Source: Phenylobacterium sp. Root700 (GTDB lineage Bacteria; Pseudomonadota; Alphaproteobacteria; Caulobacterales; Caulobacteraceae). Taken from it: DNA of 64,000 nt. Positions within the stretch are counted from its first letter, which is position 1. Each line of letters starts with the position of its first letter. Under the pieces are notes generated by a model. That model did no database searches and had not been told where the DNA came from. It worked only from the letters and a program-made list of their open reading frames with translations. Of the stretch, positions 1-8,377 are shown piece by piece. A program made the translations under genes and the position numbers. Location of the stretch: contig NZ_LMHT01000035.1 in NCBI RefSeq assembly GCF_001429025.1, positions 295,584 through 359,583 of the forward strand, read 5' to 3'.

Positions 1-39
1 CGATGAGGCGGGCCTTCCAATCTTACTCGGCTTCTATCG

Positions 40-639
40 TCAGCCGAAGATGGTCTGATTCATGGTCATGGTGACCAGCATCGGCAGCGAGAGCAGCGTG
101 TTGATGCGCGAGAACAGCATCGCGGTCTTGCCGGCCTTGGCCTTGGCGTCAGCATCGCCTTCGACGATGCCAAGCGCGATCTTCTGGTTCGGCCAGATGA
201 ACACCCAGACGTTGAAGAACATCACCGTCGCCAGCCACATGCCGGTGCCGATGAAGGTGTGTTGCGCCACGCCGCTGAGCGCGCCCAGCGTGATGGCGTC
301 GACCAGATAGCCGCGGTTGAAGGCGAGGATCACGCCCATCACCCAGGTGGCGAGCGCCGCCCAACGGAACCAGAACAGCGCTTCAGGCGCGATGTACTTG
401 GAGATCGCCGGTTTCAGCTCAGCCGGGATTTCCGGCATTTTGCGGATCTGGACGAAGTTGAAATAGTACAGCAGGCCGATCCAGAGGATGCCGAAGAAGG
501 TGTGCATCCAGCGGAAGACCGCCTGCCAGAAGATCGTGTCGGCGGTCCCGTTATGGGCCATGTAGCCGCCGATCATGACGAGCGCGAGCAAGAAGCTCAC
601 GATCATGGTGTTTCGGAAATTGGAGAGCAGTCCAGCCAT
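40..639 (-). CDS. PuuD-like (Urate_ox_N) integral membrane protein
   Basis: This 199-residue protein has about four or five hydrophobic segments (roughly residues 12-28, 38-60, 88-108, 118-150 and 178-195) and a WMHTFFGILWIG stretch typical of the membrane domain of PuuD-type urate hydroxylases. Full-length PuuD carries a C-terminal cytochrome c domain; this protein stops before it and has no CXXCH motif, so urate oxidation cannot be assumed. The ATG follows an AAGGGG ribosome site. It stands alone, read away from the sec genes. The family call is from remembered sequence features; the function in this stand-alone form is not known to me. Confidence 0.65.
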   Translation of the reverse strand: MAGLLSNFRNTMIVSFLLALVMIGGYMAHNGTADTIFWQAVFRWMHTFFGILWIGLLYYFNFVQIRKMPEIPAELKPAISKYIAPEALFWFRWAALATWVMGVILAFNRGYLVDAITLGALSGVAQHTFIGTGMWLATVMFFNVWVFIWPNQKIALGIVEGDADAKAKAGKTAMLFSRINTLLSLPMLVTMTMNQTIFG

Positions 640-721
640 CGTTCAGCCCCTTACGATTCCAGCCCTAGGTGTTTGGATATAGGGCGTTTCGCGGAAACCG
701 GAAAGGCGCGGCGGTAATTAG

Positions 722-1081
722 CTAGACCGCAATCATGGCGGCCGCCAACTTGCGGCCTTCGGCGGTCAGGATGTTGTAGACCCGGCAGGCGGCCGGGGTG
801 TCCATGAACTCCAGGCCGATGCCCGCCTTCTGCAGCGCCTCGCGCACCGCCCGAGGCGGCAGGGCGTTGACCGCCCCCACCCCCAGCAGCACGAACTCCA
901 CCTCGGCGCGGCCCGCGGCCAGGACCTGCGCGAAGCTGTCAGGCGACAGGTCGGCCAGCGATCGGACCGGCCAAACCTGCGCCTCGTCTCGCAAGATCAG
1001 CAGCGAGCCCTCGTGCCGCCCGGTGGAGAGGCGGAAGCCGCCTCCCCCAAAGGCGTCGATCTGCGGCGCGTCCCGAGCCAC
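722..1081 (-). CDS. Mth938-like (DUF498/NDUFAF3-type) protein
   Basis: This 119-residue soluble protein resembles the Mth938-like fold shared with mitochondrial complex I assembly factor NDUFAF3 (PQIDAFGGGGFRLS near the start, EFVLLGVGA in the middle, MDTPAACRVYNIL near the end). Its start is GTG at 1081, with an AGGT ribosome site overlapping the secF stop region. Only 9 bases separate it from secF, so it is probably co-transcribed with yajC-secD-secF, an arrangement common in alphaproteobacteria. A role in respiratory-complex or membrane-protein assembly is inferred from eukaryotic relatives, not shown by the sequence. Confidence 0.75.
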   Translation of the reverse strand: MARDAPQIDAFGGGGFRLSTGRHEGSLLILRDEAQVWPVRSLADLSPDSFAQVLAAGRAEVEFVLLGVGAVNALPPRAVREALQKAGIGLEFMDTPAACRVYNILTAEGRKLAAAMIAV

Positions 1082-1090
1082 GACAGGGAC

Positions 1091-2032
1091 CTAGCGCGCG
1101 GTCGCGGGCTTGAGCGGCTCGGCCGGCTCGTCGCCGCGCTTCACACCCCAGAGCAGGATGATCGGCAGGGCGACGTAGATGGACGAATAGGTGCCCACGA
1201 CGATGCCGAAGACCATGGTGAAGACCAGCGGCAACAGCACCGGGCCGCCGAGGAACAATGCGCCCGACAGGGCCAGGATCGCCGTGGTGCCAGTGATCAA
1301 GGTCCGCGACAGACGCTCGTTCTCCGAACGGTTGATGACGTCGGCGAGCGGCGCGGTCTTGTACTTGCGCAGGTTCTCGCGAAGTCGGTCGAAGGTGATG
1401 ACCTTCTCGTTCATCGAATAGCCGATGACCGTCAGCAAGGCGGCGATCGAGGTCATCGAGAATTCGAGGTGGGTGAACGACAACACCCCCAGCGTCAGCA
1501 GCACGTCGTGGAACACGGCGACCACGGCGCCGAGCCCGAACTGCAGCTGGAAGCGGAACCAGATGTAGAGCAGCATCAGGAACGTCGCGATGCCGAGCGC
1601 CATGAAGCCGCCCTGCATCAGCTCGCCGGAGACCTTGGGCCCGACGACCTCGACCTTCTTGAAGGTGATGCCGGGGAACACCTTGGACAGCTCGGCCTTG
1701 ATGCGCTCGGCGCCGTCGACGGCGTTGACGCCCTCGGCGGTCCGGAAACGCAGCATGGCGCCGTTCTCGGTTCCCAGTTGCTGCACCTGGGCGTCCTCAC
1801 CGCCGACGCTGCTCATGGTGGAGCGCAGCAGGGCGATGTTGGCTGGTCCCTTGGTCTGCACCTCGATCAGCGACCCGCCGATGAAGTCGATGCCGAGGTT
1901 CAGGCCCTTGGTGAAGAACGACACGCCCGAGAGCGTGATCAGGATCGCCGACAGGATCGCCGCATACGGAGCCAGCTTCACGAAGTTGAAGTGGAACTCG
2001 CGCGGCAGAAGACGGATCAGAGGCCAATGCAT
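1091..2032 (-). CDS. secF: Protein translocase subunit SecF
   Basis: SecF is an inner-membrane partner of SecYEG that uses the proton gradient to pull preproteins out of the channel. The protein has 313 residues, an N-terminal membrane segment, a periplasmic domain with the conserved FIGG element (GLNLGIDFIGG) and five C-terminal membrane segments. The conserved fourth-segment motif appears as GYSMNEKVITFDRLREN. It lies 10 bases downstream of secD, forming the usual secD-secF pair, and is followed closely by the Mth938-like gene. Confidence 0.97.
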   Translation of the reverse strand: MHWPLIRLLPREFHFNFVKLAPYAAILSAILITLSGVSFFTKGLNLGIDFIGGSLIEVQTKGPANIALLRSTMSSVGGEDAQVQQLGTENGAMLRFRTAEGVNAVDGAERIKAELSKVFPGITFKKVEVVGPKVSGELMQGGFMALGIATFLMLLYIWFRFQLQFGLGAVVAVFHDVLLTLGVLSFTHLEFSMTSIAALLTVIGYSMNEKVITFDRLRENLRKYKTAPLADVINRSENERLSRTLITGTTAILALSGALFLGGPVLLPLVFTMVFGIVVGTYSSIYVALPIILLWGVKRGDEPAEPLKPATAR

Positions 2033-2042
2033 GATTGGGACC

Positions 2043-3644
2043 TTAAACGATCGGCAGCTCTTTCGGCTTCTTGGCGCGGAACCAGAAACCGATGAGCACC
2101 TGAGTAATGATGACGGCCGTGAACACCGAGGTGATCACCCCGATCAGCAGGGTCCATGCGAAACCACGAATGGCGCCCGAGCCGAACTGGAACATGATCA
2201 GGGCCGAGATGGCGCTGGTGATGTTGGCGTCGAGAATCGAGACCAGGGCGCGGGAATAGCCGTGCTCCAGCGCCGACATCGGCGTTCGTCCAGCATGGGC
2301 TTCGTCCCGTATCCGCTCGTAGATCAGCACGTTGGCGTCGACCGCCACGGCTAATGTCAGGATCAGACCGGCGATACCTGGGAAGGTCAGGGTCGCCTGG
2401 GTGAACGACATGATCCCCAGGATCATCAGAACGTTGACGATCAGGGCGATGGCCGCGAACACGCCGAACAGCCCGTAGGCCAGAACGATGAAGACGATGA
2501 TGGCCACCCCGCCGATCGCCAGCGAGATCACCCCGGCCCGGATCGAGTCAGCCCCCAGCTCGGCGCCGACGGTCGATTGTTGCTCGACGTTCAGCGGCGC
2601 AGGCAGGGCGCCCGCCCGCAGCAGGATCGCCAGTTCGTTGGCGCTCTGCGGCGTAAAGCTGCCGCTGATCTGGCCAGACCCGCCGGTGATGGCGCTCTGG
2701 ATGACCGGAGCCGAAATCACCTTGCCGTCGAGGACGATGGCGAAGCGCTTGCCCAGATTCTGGGCCGTGGCGTCGCCGAACCGGCGCGCGCCCTGGCTAT
2801 TGAAGCGGAACGAGACGACCGGCTGACCGGTCTGCGGCTCGAAGGCTTGCTGGGCGTCGGTGAGCATTTCACCGGTGACCAAGGCCCGCTTCTTCACAAG
2901 ATAACTGCCGACGGACCCGTCGGCGCTGGGCAGAGCCTCCGAACCCGGCGGAATACGGCCGGCCGCGGCCTCTTCGGGCGTCACGCTGTCGTCGACCATC
3001 TGGAAGGTCAGCTTGGCGGTCTGGCCGATGACGGCGCGCAGCCGTTCGGGATCGCTTTCGCCCGGCGCCTGGACGAGAATCCGGTTCACGCCCTGACGGA
3101 CGATGGTCGGTTCGCGGGTGCCGAGTTCGTCGATGCGGCGGCGAATGATTTCAATCGATTGATCGACGGCCTTGGCGGCTTCGGCGTTGAGCGCCTCGGG
3201 CACGAAGGCCAGACGGATCCGGCCGCCCCCCGTCGAGCTGATCGCCACGTCGCGGCCGCCGGGGACGCCGGCCAGAGCCGCGCCGACCGAGGTCCGGAGC
3301 TTATTGACGGCGGTGTTCACCTGGGCCGGATCATTGATCAGGACCGTTACCTCGCCATTGACCTGGCGAAGCTCGGCGAACGGAATGTTCGCCTCGCGCA
3401 GCTGGGTGCGCACGTCCTCGACGAGATTCGTCAGGCGTTCGGCGCGCAGGGCGTCGGTGTCCACCTCCAGCAGGAGCTGCGAGCCCCCCTGAAGGTCGAG
3501 ACCCAGGTTCAGCGTCTGCTTCGGAAGGAACGCCGGCAGACTGTCACGGACGGACTGCGGCAGGACGTTCGGAAGGGTGAACAGCACGCCGAAGATCACC
3601 GACAGGACGACCGCGGCGACCTTCCAGCGCGAGAGATTCATCAT
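2043..3644 (-). CDS. secD: Protein translocase subunit SecD
   Basis: SecD forms the proton-driven SecDF accessory complex for Sec export. The 533-residue protein has an N-terminal anchor (about residues 9-28), a large periplasmic P1 region including LDLQGGSQLLLEVD, and six C-terminal membrane segments from about residue 370. The motif VDANVLIYERIRDE carries the conserved acidic residue of the proton path. Its start is ATGATG; the exact codon of the two is undecided. It lies 15 bases downstream of yajC and 10 bases upstream of secF, a complete yajC-secD-secF unit. Confidence 0.97.
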   Translation of the reverse strand: MMNLSRWKVAAVVLSVIFGVLFTLPNVLPQSVRDSLPAFLPKQTLNLGLDLQGGSQLLLEVDTDALRAERLTNLVEDVRTQLREANIPFAELRQVNGEVTVLINDPAQVNTAVNKLRTSVGAALAGVPGGRDVAISSTGGGRIRLAFVPEALNAEAAKAVDQSIEIIRRRIDELGTREPTIVRQGVNRILVQAPGESDPERLRAVIGQTAKLTFQMVDDSVTPEEAAAGRIPPGSEALPSADGSVGSYLVKKRALVTGEMLTDAQQAFEPQTGQPVVSFRFNSQGARRFGDATAQNLGKRFAIVLDGKVISAPVIQSAITGGSGQISGSFTPQSANELAILLRAGALPAPLNVEQQSTVGAELGADSIRAGVISLAIGGVAIIVFIVLAYGLFGVFAAIALIVNVLMILGIMSFTQATLTFPGIAGLILTLAVAVDANVLIYERIRDEAHAGRTPMSALEHGYSRALVSILDANITSAISALIMFQFGSGAIRGFAWTLLIGVITSVFTAVIITQVLIGFWFRAKKPKELPIV

Positions 3645-3659
3645 GTGAGGGTCGAGCCT

Positions 3660-4007
3660 TTAGGCCTTGGAATCGTTGGCGGGCGCCGGTTCGCCGCGAA
3701 CGCGGACCTCCGAGATCATGCCCTTGACCACTTTGACGGTGACGCCCTGGGCGATTTCGAGCCCGACTTCCTTGTCCTCGACGCGGACGACCTTGCCGAT
3801 GACGCCCGAGTTCAGGACGACGGTGTCGTTGCGCTTCAGATTGGTGATCATCTGCTGATGCAGCTTCATGCGGCGCTGCTGCGGGCGGATCATCAGGAAG
3901 TAGAACAGAACCACGAGACCAACCAGCGGCAGAAACTGGATCAGCATCTCCTGAGGTCCGCCAGCGGCGGCTCCGGCGGTCTGGGCGAAGGCGGGGGTGG
4001 CGAACAT
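3660..4007 (-). CDS. yajC: Preprotein translocase subunit YajC
   Basis: YajC is a small bitopic membrane protein that co-purifies with SecDF. This 115-residue copy has an exported N-terminus (MFATPAFAQTAGA), one membrane segment (about residues 25-42, ending FYFLMIRPQQRR) and the usual cytoplasmic DUF219 domain with VVLNSGVIGKV and VTVKVVKGMI. It is the first gene of the yajC-secD-secF unit, divergent from the DUF815 ATPase gene; the 96 bases between them must hold both promoters, which I could not resolve. Confidence 0.95.
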   Translation of the reverse strand: MFATPAFAQTAGAAAGGPQEMLIQFLPLVGLVVLFYFLMIRPQQRRMKLHQQMITNLKRNDTVVLNSGVIGKVVRVEDKEVGLEIAQGVTVKVVKGMISEVRVRGEPAPANDSKA

Positions 4008-4103
4008 GGCGCTCCGGAAGCTCTTGGTCGGGCGCAGACTGCGCGCCGGTTTTCAGGTCGGCGGAAGCTATGCGCTACGCCTTCATTTTGCAATGGAACC
4101 ACC

Positions 4104-4964
4104 ATGCAGTTAAGCAGCCCAGCCATGGATGACACGCTGAAACCCGTTCTCGCCCGCATCGCCGACGCCTTGGAGCGCCTTGCGCCGCCGCCGAAAGTCC
4201 CGCCGAGCTTCGAAGGCGCCCTGCTGTTCCGCCACGATCCCGTGACCGGGGCCTTCCATCCTGCGCCCGATTACCCCCTGCCCCTCGACTCGCTGGTCGG
4301 CGTCGACCGCCAGAAAAGCCGGTTCCTGGAGAACCTGGAGCGCTTCGCCCGCGGCCTGCCCAGCAACCACGCCCTGCTGTGGGGCGTGCGCGGCACCGGC
4401 AAGAGCTCGCTGGCCAAGGCCGCGTTCATGGAACAGGCGAAACTGGCCAAGGATCTGAAGCTGGTCGAGGTCGACCGCGATCAGGTCACCGCGCTGCCGG
4501 CCCTGTTCGACGTGCTGCGCGCCCGGTCGGAACGGTTCGTGGTGCTGTGCGACGACCTGTCCTTCGAAGAGGGCGCCTCGGCCGCCAAGGCGTTGAAATC
4601 AGCCCTGGAGGGCGGCGTGTCCGGCCCGCCGGCCAATGTGCTGTTCGTGGCCACCTCCAACCGCCGCCACCTGATGCCGCGCAGCAACACCGAAGACCGC
4701 GGCCTGATCGCCACGGCCGAGGACGCCGAGGAAGAGGTCAGCGTCTCCGACCGCTTCGGCCTATGGGTGGGTTTCCCGCCGATGGACCAGCCGACCTATC
4801 TGGCGGCGGTCAGCGCCTATGCCGAGCAGTTCGGCCTGGCCGATCCGGACCTGGAACGTCGCGCCCTGCAATGGGCGCAGCTGCGCGGATCGCGCTCGGG
4901 CCGCGTCGCCTATCAGTTCATCCGCGACCTGGCGGGCGAACAGGGCAAGACGCTGCCTCTGTAG
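4104..4964 (+). CDS. DUF815 family AAA+ ATPase
   Basis: This 286-residue protein of the DUF815 family has a Walker A motif GVRGTGKSS (about residues 95-103), a Walker B-like strand FVVLCDDLSF and the family hallmark ATSNRRHLMPR followed by an acidic stretch and SDRFGLWVGF. The family is AAA+-like; its cellular role is not established to my knowledge. The ATG at 4104 is preceded by TGGAACC; an internal ATG at 4125 is an alternative. It is transcribed alone, divergent from yajC and convergent with dipM, with a bidirectional terminator immediately downstream. Confidence 0.85.
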   Translation: MQLSSPAMDDTLKPVLARIADALERLAPPPKVPPSFEGALLFRHDPVTGAFHPAPDYPLPLDSLVGVDRQKSRFLENLERFARGLPSNHALLWGVRGTGKSSLAKAAFMEQAKLAKDLKLVEVDRDQVTALPALFDVLRARSERFVVLCDDLSFEEGASAAKALKSALEGGVSGPPANVLFVATSNRRHLMPRSNTEDRGLIATAEDAEEEVSVSDRFGLWVGFPPMDQPTYLAAVSAYAEQFGLADPDLERRALQWAQLRGSRSGRVAYQFIRDLAGEQGKTLPL

Positions 4965-4973
4965 GGAAATGAC

Positions 4974-4999
4974 GATGCTCCCCCTTCTGGGGGAGCATC
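4974..4999. terminator. Bidirectional terminator between DUF815 gene and dipM
   Basis: A perfect 11-bp inverted repeat (GATGCTCCCCC and GGGGGAGCATC) surrounds a TTCT loop. It lies between the converging stops of the DUF815 gene (4964) and dipM (5011). There is no long T-run on either side, so efficiency is uncertain. Confidence 0.7.
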
Positions 5000-5010
5000 T
5001 GAAGGCAGCC

Positions 5011-6822
5011 TTATTTCGGCAGAACCAGCTTCGGGTCGATCGGGCGTGCGCGGTCCTGCGGGGTCGGCGCATAGCGGACCTCGAAGTGCAGCTGCGGCTC
5101 GGTGACGCCGCCGGTGGAGCCGGCCTGGCCGATCTGCTGCCCCTGGGTGATCTTCTGCTGCATCTTCACATCGACGCGGGACAGGTGGCCGTAGGCCGTC
5201 ACCCAGCCGTCGGCATGCTTGATCAGCACCAGATTGCCAAAGCCCGGGACCTGGTCGCCGGCATAGACGACATCGCCCGCTGCGGCGGCCCGGACGGGTT
5301 CGCCGGCGCTGGTGCGGATGTTGAGACCGTCATTGCGCTGGCCAGTGCCCTTCGGACCGAAATCGGAGACCACGTCGCCCCGCAGCGGCCAGATGAAGCG
5401 GCCACGTCCGAAGCTGGAGATCTGGGCGTCCGTCGGGCTGCCTGAGGTCGGCGGAGCCGGCGTCGAAGGCGTCGTCGGCCGGACGACCGGCGCGGGCGTC
5501 GGGCGAACCACCGGCGGCGGCGGCGTGATCACCGGAGGCTGAGCGACCGGCGGGGGGTTATAGGGCGGCGGGTTGTAGGGTGTCGTCGCCGGCGGGTTGT
5601 ACGGCGCAGGCGGCGTCGGCGGCGGCGCGGGCTTGGGACGCGGCGCGGCCACCTCCTCGCGGATCGGGCCACGGTCACGATAGCCGGATGGCAGGATCAC
5701 CTGGCGTCCAGCGCGGACCGGCGCGCCGATCTTGACGCCGTTGGCCTCGGCCAGGGCGCGTTGGGTGACTCCGAAGCGCTTGGCGATCAGCGCCTGGGTG
5801 TCGCCTTGCCCCGCCACATAGGCCTTCACCTTGGTCTCAGGGCCTTTCAGCACCTGCCCCGGCTGCAGCGCATAGGGCGACTTCAGCTTGTTGTCGTCGG
5901 CCAGGTCCTTGCGGGTGGTGTCGAGCGAACGGGCGATGGCGTCGAGGTTGTCGCCGCTCTTGACCTTGTAGGTCTTGGGCGGACCGGCGGTCTCAATGAC
6001 CTTGCCGGTGACGCGGGTGCGGACCGTGGTCGCCGGCTCGTCGTCGACCACCGGAGGAGCCGGGCGCGGACGCTCCGCCGGACGGGCCGGTTCAGGATAG
6101 GTCGGCGTGACCGACGGGGTCGGGCCATTGTCACGGGCGGGCACGGAGACCTGGGTCCGCACGACAGTCGGCCCCTTGTCCTTGAAGCCTTCCGGCAGGG
6201 TCAGGCGCTGGCCGGTCGAGAGCGGAGCCTCGACGTCGCGGTCGTTGGCCTCGGCGATCGCGGCGGCCGAGACGCTGAAGCGGCGGGCGATGGCGAACAG
6301 GGTGTCGCCCTGCCCCACCACATAGGCCTTGGCCGGGGTCGAGCGCGGCCCCTTCAACACCTGGCCGGGACGCAGGGCGTAGGGCGGCTTCAGGTCGTTG
6401 TCGTCGGAGATCTGCTTGCGCGTGGTCCCCAGCGTCCGGGCGATGGCGTCCAGGTTGTCGCCCGGCTTGACCGTGTAATCCTTGGCCGGACCGGCGGTGT
6501 CGACCACCTTGCCGGCCACGGTCGTCTTGGTGACCGTCTGGGTCACCATGGCGGGCGGCTGCGGCGCGGGGCGCACAGGCGGCGGCACGGGGCGTGAGGG
6601 CGTGATCGACGGCAGCTGCGAGCTTTCCACCGGCGGAATCGGCCGCGGCTGCATCGGCGGCTCGTCCTGCCGAACCACCGGCGGCGGGACAGGCAGCGGC
6701 TGGCTGGGCGCTGGATTTGGCCGGGTGGGGAAATTCGGGCGCACCGGCTCCACGGTGGTGCAGGCGGTCAGAGCCGTACCTGCAAGAAGAAACAAAGCCG
6801 TACGCGTAAGGGAAAGCGTCAT
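5011..6822 (-). CDS. dipM: DipM-like LysM/LytM envelope protein
   Basis: This 603-residue exported protein matches Caulobacter DipM in layout. A signal sequence with a possible lipobox (LTAC, Cys about 20) precedes proline-rich linkers, then two pairs of LysM domains (about 115-210 and 283-378), a second proline-rich linker and a C-terminal LytM/M23 domain from about 480. The LytM HxxxD zinc site is degenerate: NDGLN near 497 replaces the first His and the Asp, while YGHL and LHFEV remain. That fits a regulator of other peptidoglycan hydrolases rather than an enzyme, as described for DipM in division. It ends the tat-serS-surE-pcm gene row but has its own upstream region with a CtrA-like box. 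Confidence 0.9.
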   Translation of the reverse strand: MTLSLTRTALFLLAGTALTACTTVEPVRPNFPTRPNPAPSQPLPVPPPVVRQDEPPMQPRPIPPVESSQLPSITPSRPVPPPVRPAPQPPAMVTQTVTKTTVAGKVVDTAGPAKDYTVKPGDNLDAIARTLGTTRKQISDDNDLKPPYALRPGQVLKGPRSTPAKAYVVGQGDTLFAIARRFSVSAAAIAEANDRDVEAPLSTGQRLTLPEGFKDKGPTVVRTQVSVPARDNGPTPSVTPTYPEPARPAERPRPAPPVVDDEPATTVRTRVTGKVIETAGPPKTYKVKSGDNLDAIARSLDTTRKDLADDNKLKSPYALQPGQVLKGPETKVKAYVAGQGDTQALIAKRFGVTQRALAEANGVKIGAPVRAGRQVILPSGYRDRGPIREEVAAPRPKPAPPPTPPAPYNPPATTPYNPPPYNPPPVAQPPVITPPPPVVRPTPAPVVRPTTPSTPAPPTSGSPTDAQISSFGRGRFIWPLRGDVVSDFGPKGTGQRNDGLNIRTSAGEPVRAAAAGDVVYAGDQVPGFGNLVLIKHADGWVTAYGHLSRVDVKMQQKITQGQQIGQAGSTGGVTEPQLHFEVRYAPTPQDRARPIDPKLVLPK

Positions 6823-6866
6823 CGCCGCTCCGGTGAGATTGGATCGGAATCAGTCGAGGCGTCAGG

Positions 6867-6882
6867 GTTAATGATGGGTTAC
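6867..6882 (-). promoter_or_regulatory. Candidate CtrA box upstream of dipM
   Basis: Read on the minus strand, GTAA-N7-TTAAC lies 45-60 bases before the dipM start codon and differs by one base from the CtrA consensus TTAA-N7-TTAAC. Cell-cycle control of a constriction protein would fit. The match is by eye and binding is not shown. Confidence 0.5.
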
Positions 6883-6917
6883 AGCCGACGCCGAAGCCAA
6901 CCCAATAAGTCTTTAGC

Positions 6918-7589
6918 TCACAGCTCCTTGGCGACGCCGTCGAGCAAGGGGACGAAGCGGACGTCGGTCATGACCTCAATTCGGAAGCCCCCCGCCCCAT
7001 CGCCCGTATAGCGTTTGAGGCTCTGCACCGGCCCCTTGCCGATCGGCGCGACCAGCACACCCTTCGGTTTCAGTTGTGCAAGCAGGGCCTTGGGCTCATC
7101 CGGCGCCGCGGCTGTGACCAGAATGCGGTCAAAAGGCGCCTGCTCGGGCCATCCGAGCCCGCCATCGCCGAAACGGGTGATCACATTGGTGAGACCAAGC
7201 TGCTTGAAGCGGGCCTCAGCCTCGCCCAGCAGGGTCCGATAGCGTTCGACGGTGTAGACCAGCCGCGAGAGCTTGGAGAGGATCGTGGTCTGGTAGCCGG
7301 AGCCGGTGCCGATCTCCAGCACCCGCGAGCGCGGCTCGACCTCCAGGGCCTGGCTCATCAGGCCGACGATATAGGGCTGGCTGATGGTCTGGCCGCAAGC
7401 GATCGGCAGGGCCGAATCCTCGAAGGCGCGGTCCTTGAACAGATCGGGGGTGAACAGCTCGCGCGGCGTCGATTCGATGGCCGCCAGGACCCGCGGATTG
7501 CTGACGCCCTGAGAGCGCAGCGACAGCACCAGGCGCGCAAGCTGGACGCTTGCCTCATCGCCGTCGTGATCGCTCTCGTGTTTGGCCAT
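6918..7589 (-). CDS. pcm: Protein-L-isoaspartate O-methyltransferase
   Basis: Pcm methylates L-isoaspartyl residues in damaged proteins using S-adenosylmethionine, so that they can revert to aspartate. The 223-residue protein has the SAM-binding motif VLEIGTGSGYQTTIL and the family element PYIVGLMSQAL. I chose ATG at 7589 because GAGG lies 6 bases upstream; a TTG at 7601 would extend it by 4 residues and overlap surE. It lies 8 bases after the surE stop, and surE-pcm is a conserved stress-survival pair. Confidence 0.95.
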   Translation of the reverse strand: MAKHESDHDGDEASVQLARLVLSLRSQGVSNPRVLAAIESTPRELFTPDLFKDRAFEDSALPIACGQTISQPYIVGLMSQALEVEPRSRVLEIGTGSGYQTTILSKLSRLVYTVERYRTLLGEAEARFKQLGLTNVITRFGDGGLGWPEQAPFDRILVTAAAPDEPKALLAQLKPKGVLVAPIGKGPVQSLKRYTGDGAGGFRIEVMTDVRFVPLLDGVAKEL

Positions 7590-7597
7590 AGGTCGCC

Positions 7598-8377
7598 TCA
7601 AGCCGTCGGAGGCGTGCCCCCGAGCACGCCCTTCAGGCGATGAACGGTTTCGGCGTGAGTCAGGTCGATATGCAAGGGGGTGACGGAAATCTTACCGTCA
7701 TAGATGGCTCGCAGGTCGGTGCCGTCGGCCGGCTCCGACCGCTCGGCGCGGTAGCCCATCCAGTAGTACTCGCGATTTCGCAGGTCGGTCCGCTTCTCGG
7801 CGTGGCGCACATTGATGTCACGGAAGGTCTGGCGGGTCACCTCGACCTCGGTGATCTGGTCGACGAGGGCCGCCGGGAAGTTGACGTTCATCACCACATC
7901 CTTCGGCCAACCCAGCTCCATGAGCCGTTGCACGATCCCCGGACCGAAATGCTCGGACGGCGCATACATCTGCTGATCGGCCACCGCCGGCCAACTTGAT
8001 TGCGACAAGGCGATGGACGGAATGCCCAAGGCCATGCCCTCGATGGCCCCGGCGACGGTTCCGGACATGGTCACGTCCTCGGCCAGGTTCGCCCCGCGAT
8101 TGACGCCCGACAGCACCAGGTCGGGTTTCAGCCCGCCCATCAGCTCGGTCACCGCCAGCATCACGCAGTCGGTCGGCGTGCCGGTGGTGGCGAAGCGGCG
8201 CTCGTCCAGGCGACGCACCCGGATCGGATCGGACAGGGTCAGGGCGCGACTGGCGCCCGATTGCTCGTACTCAGGCGCGCAGATCCAGACGTCGTCGGTC
8301 AGCGCGCGCGCGATGTTCTCAAGGGCGACCAGGCCCTCGGCATGAATGCCGTCGTCGTTGGTCAGCAGAATTCTCAT
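7598..8377 (-). CDS. surE: 5'/3'-nucleotidase SurE
   Basis: SurE is a cytosolic metal-dependent nucleoside monophosphate phosphatase. The 259-residue protein begins [16 protein letters not shown], with metal-binding Asp8 and Asp9, and carries [13 protein letters not shown] with the conserved Asn and the following MSGTVAGA segment. Its ATG overlaps the serS stop in an ATGA junction, so translation is probably coupled to serS. pcm follows 8 bases downstream. Confidence 0.97.
   Translation of the reverse strand: MRILLTNDDGIHAEGLVALENIARALTDDVWICAPEYEQSGASRALTLSDPIRVRRLDERRFATTGTPTDCVMLAVTELMGGLKPDLVLSGVNRGANLAEDVTMSGTVAGAIEGMALGIPSIALSQSSWPAVADQQMYAPSEHFGPGIVQRLMELGWPKDVVMNVNFPAALVDQITEVEVTRQTFRDINVRHAEKRTDLRNREYYWMGYRAERSEPADGTDLRAIYDGKISVTPLHIDLTHAETVHRLKGVLGGTPPTA

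Noticed and set aside
1013..2095. A 360-codon plus-strand frame opposite secF
   Set aside because: Antisense shadow of secF; the product is Arg/Asp/His/Gln-rich low-complexity sequence.
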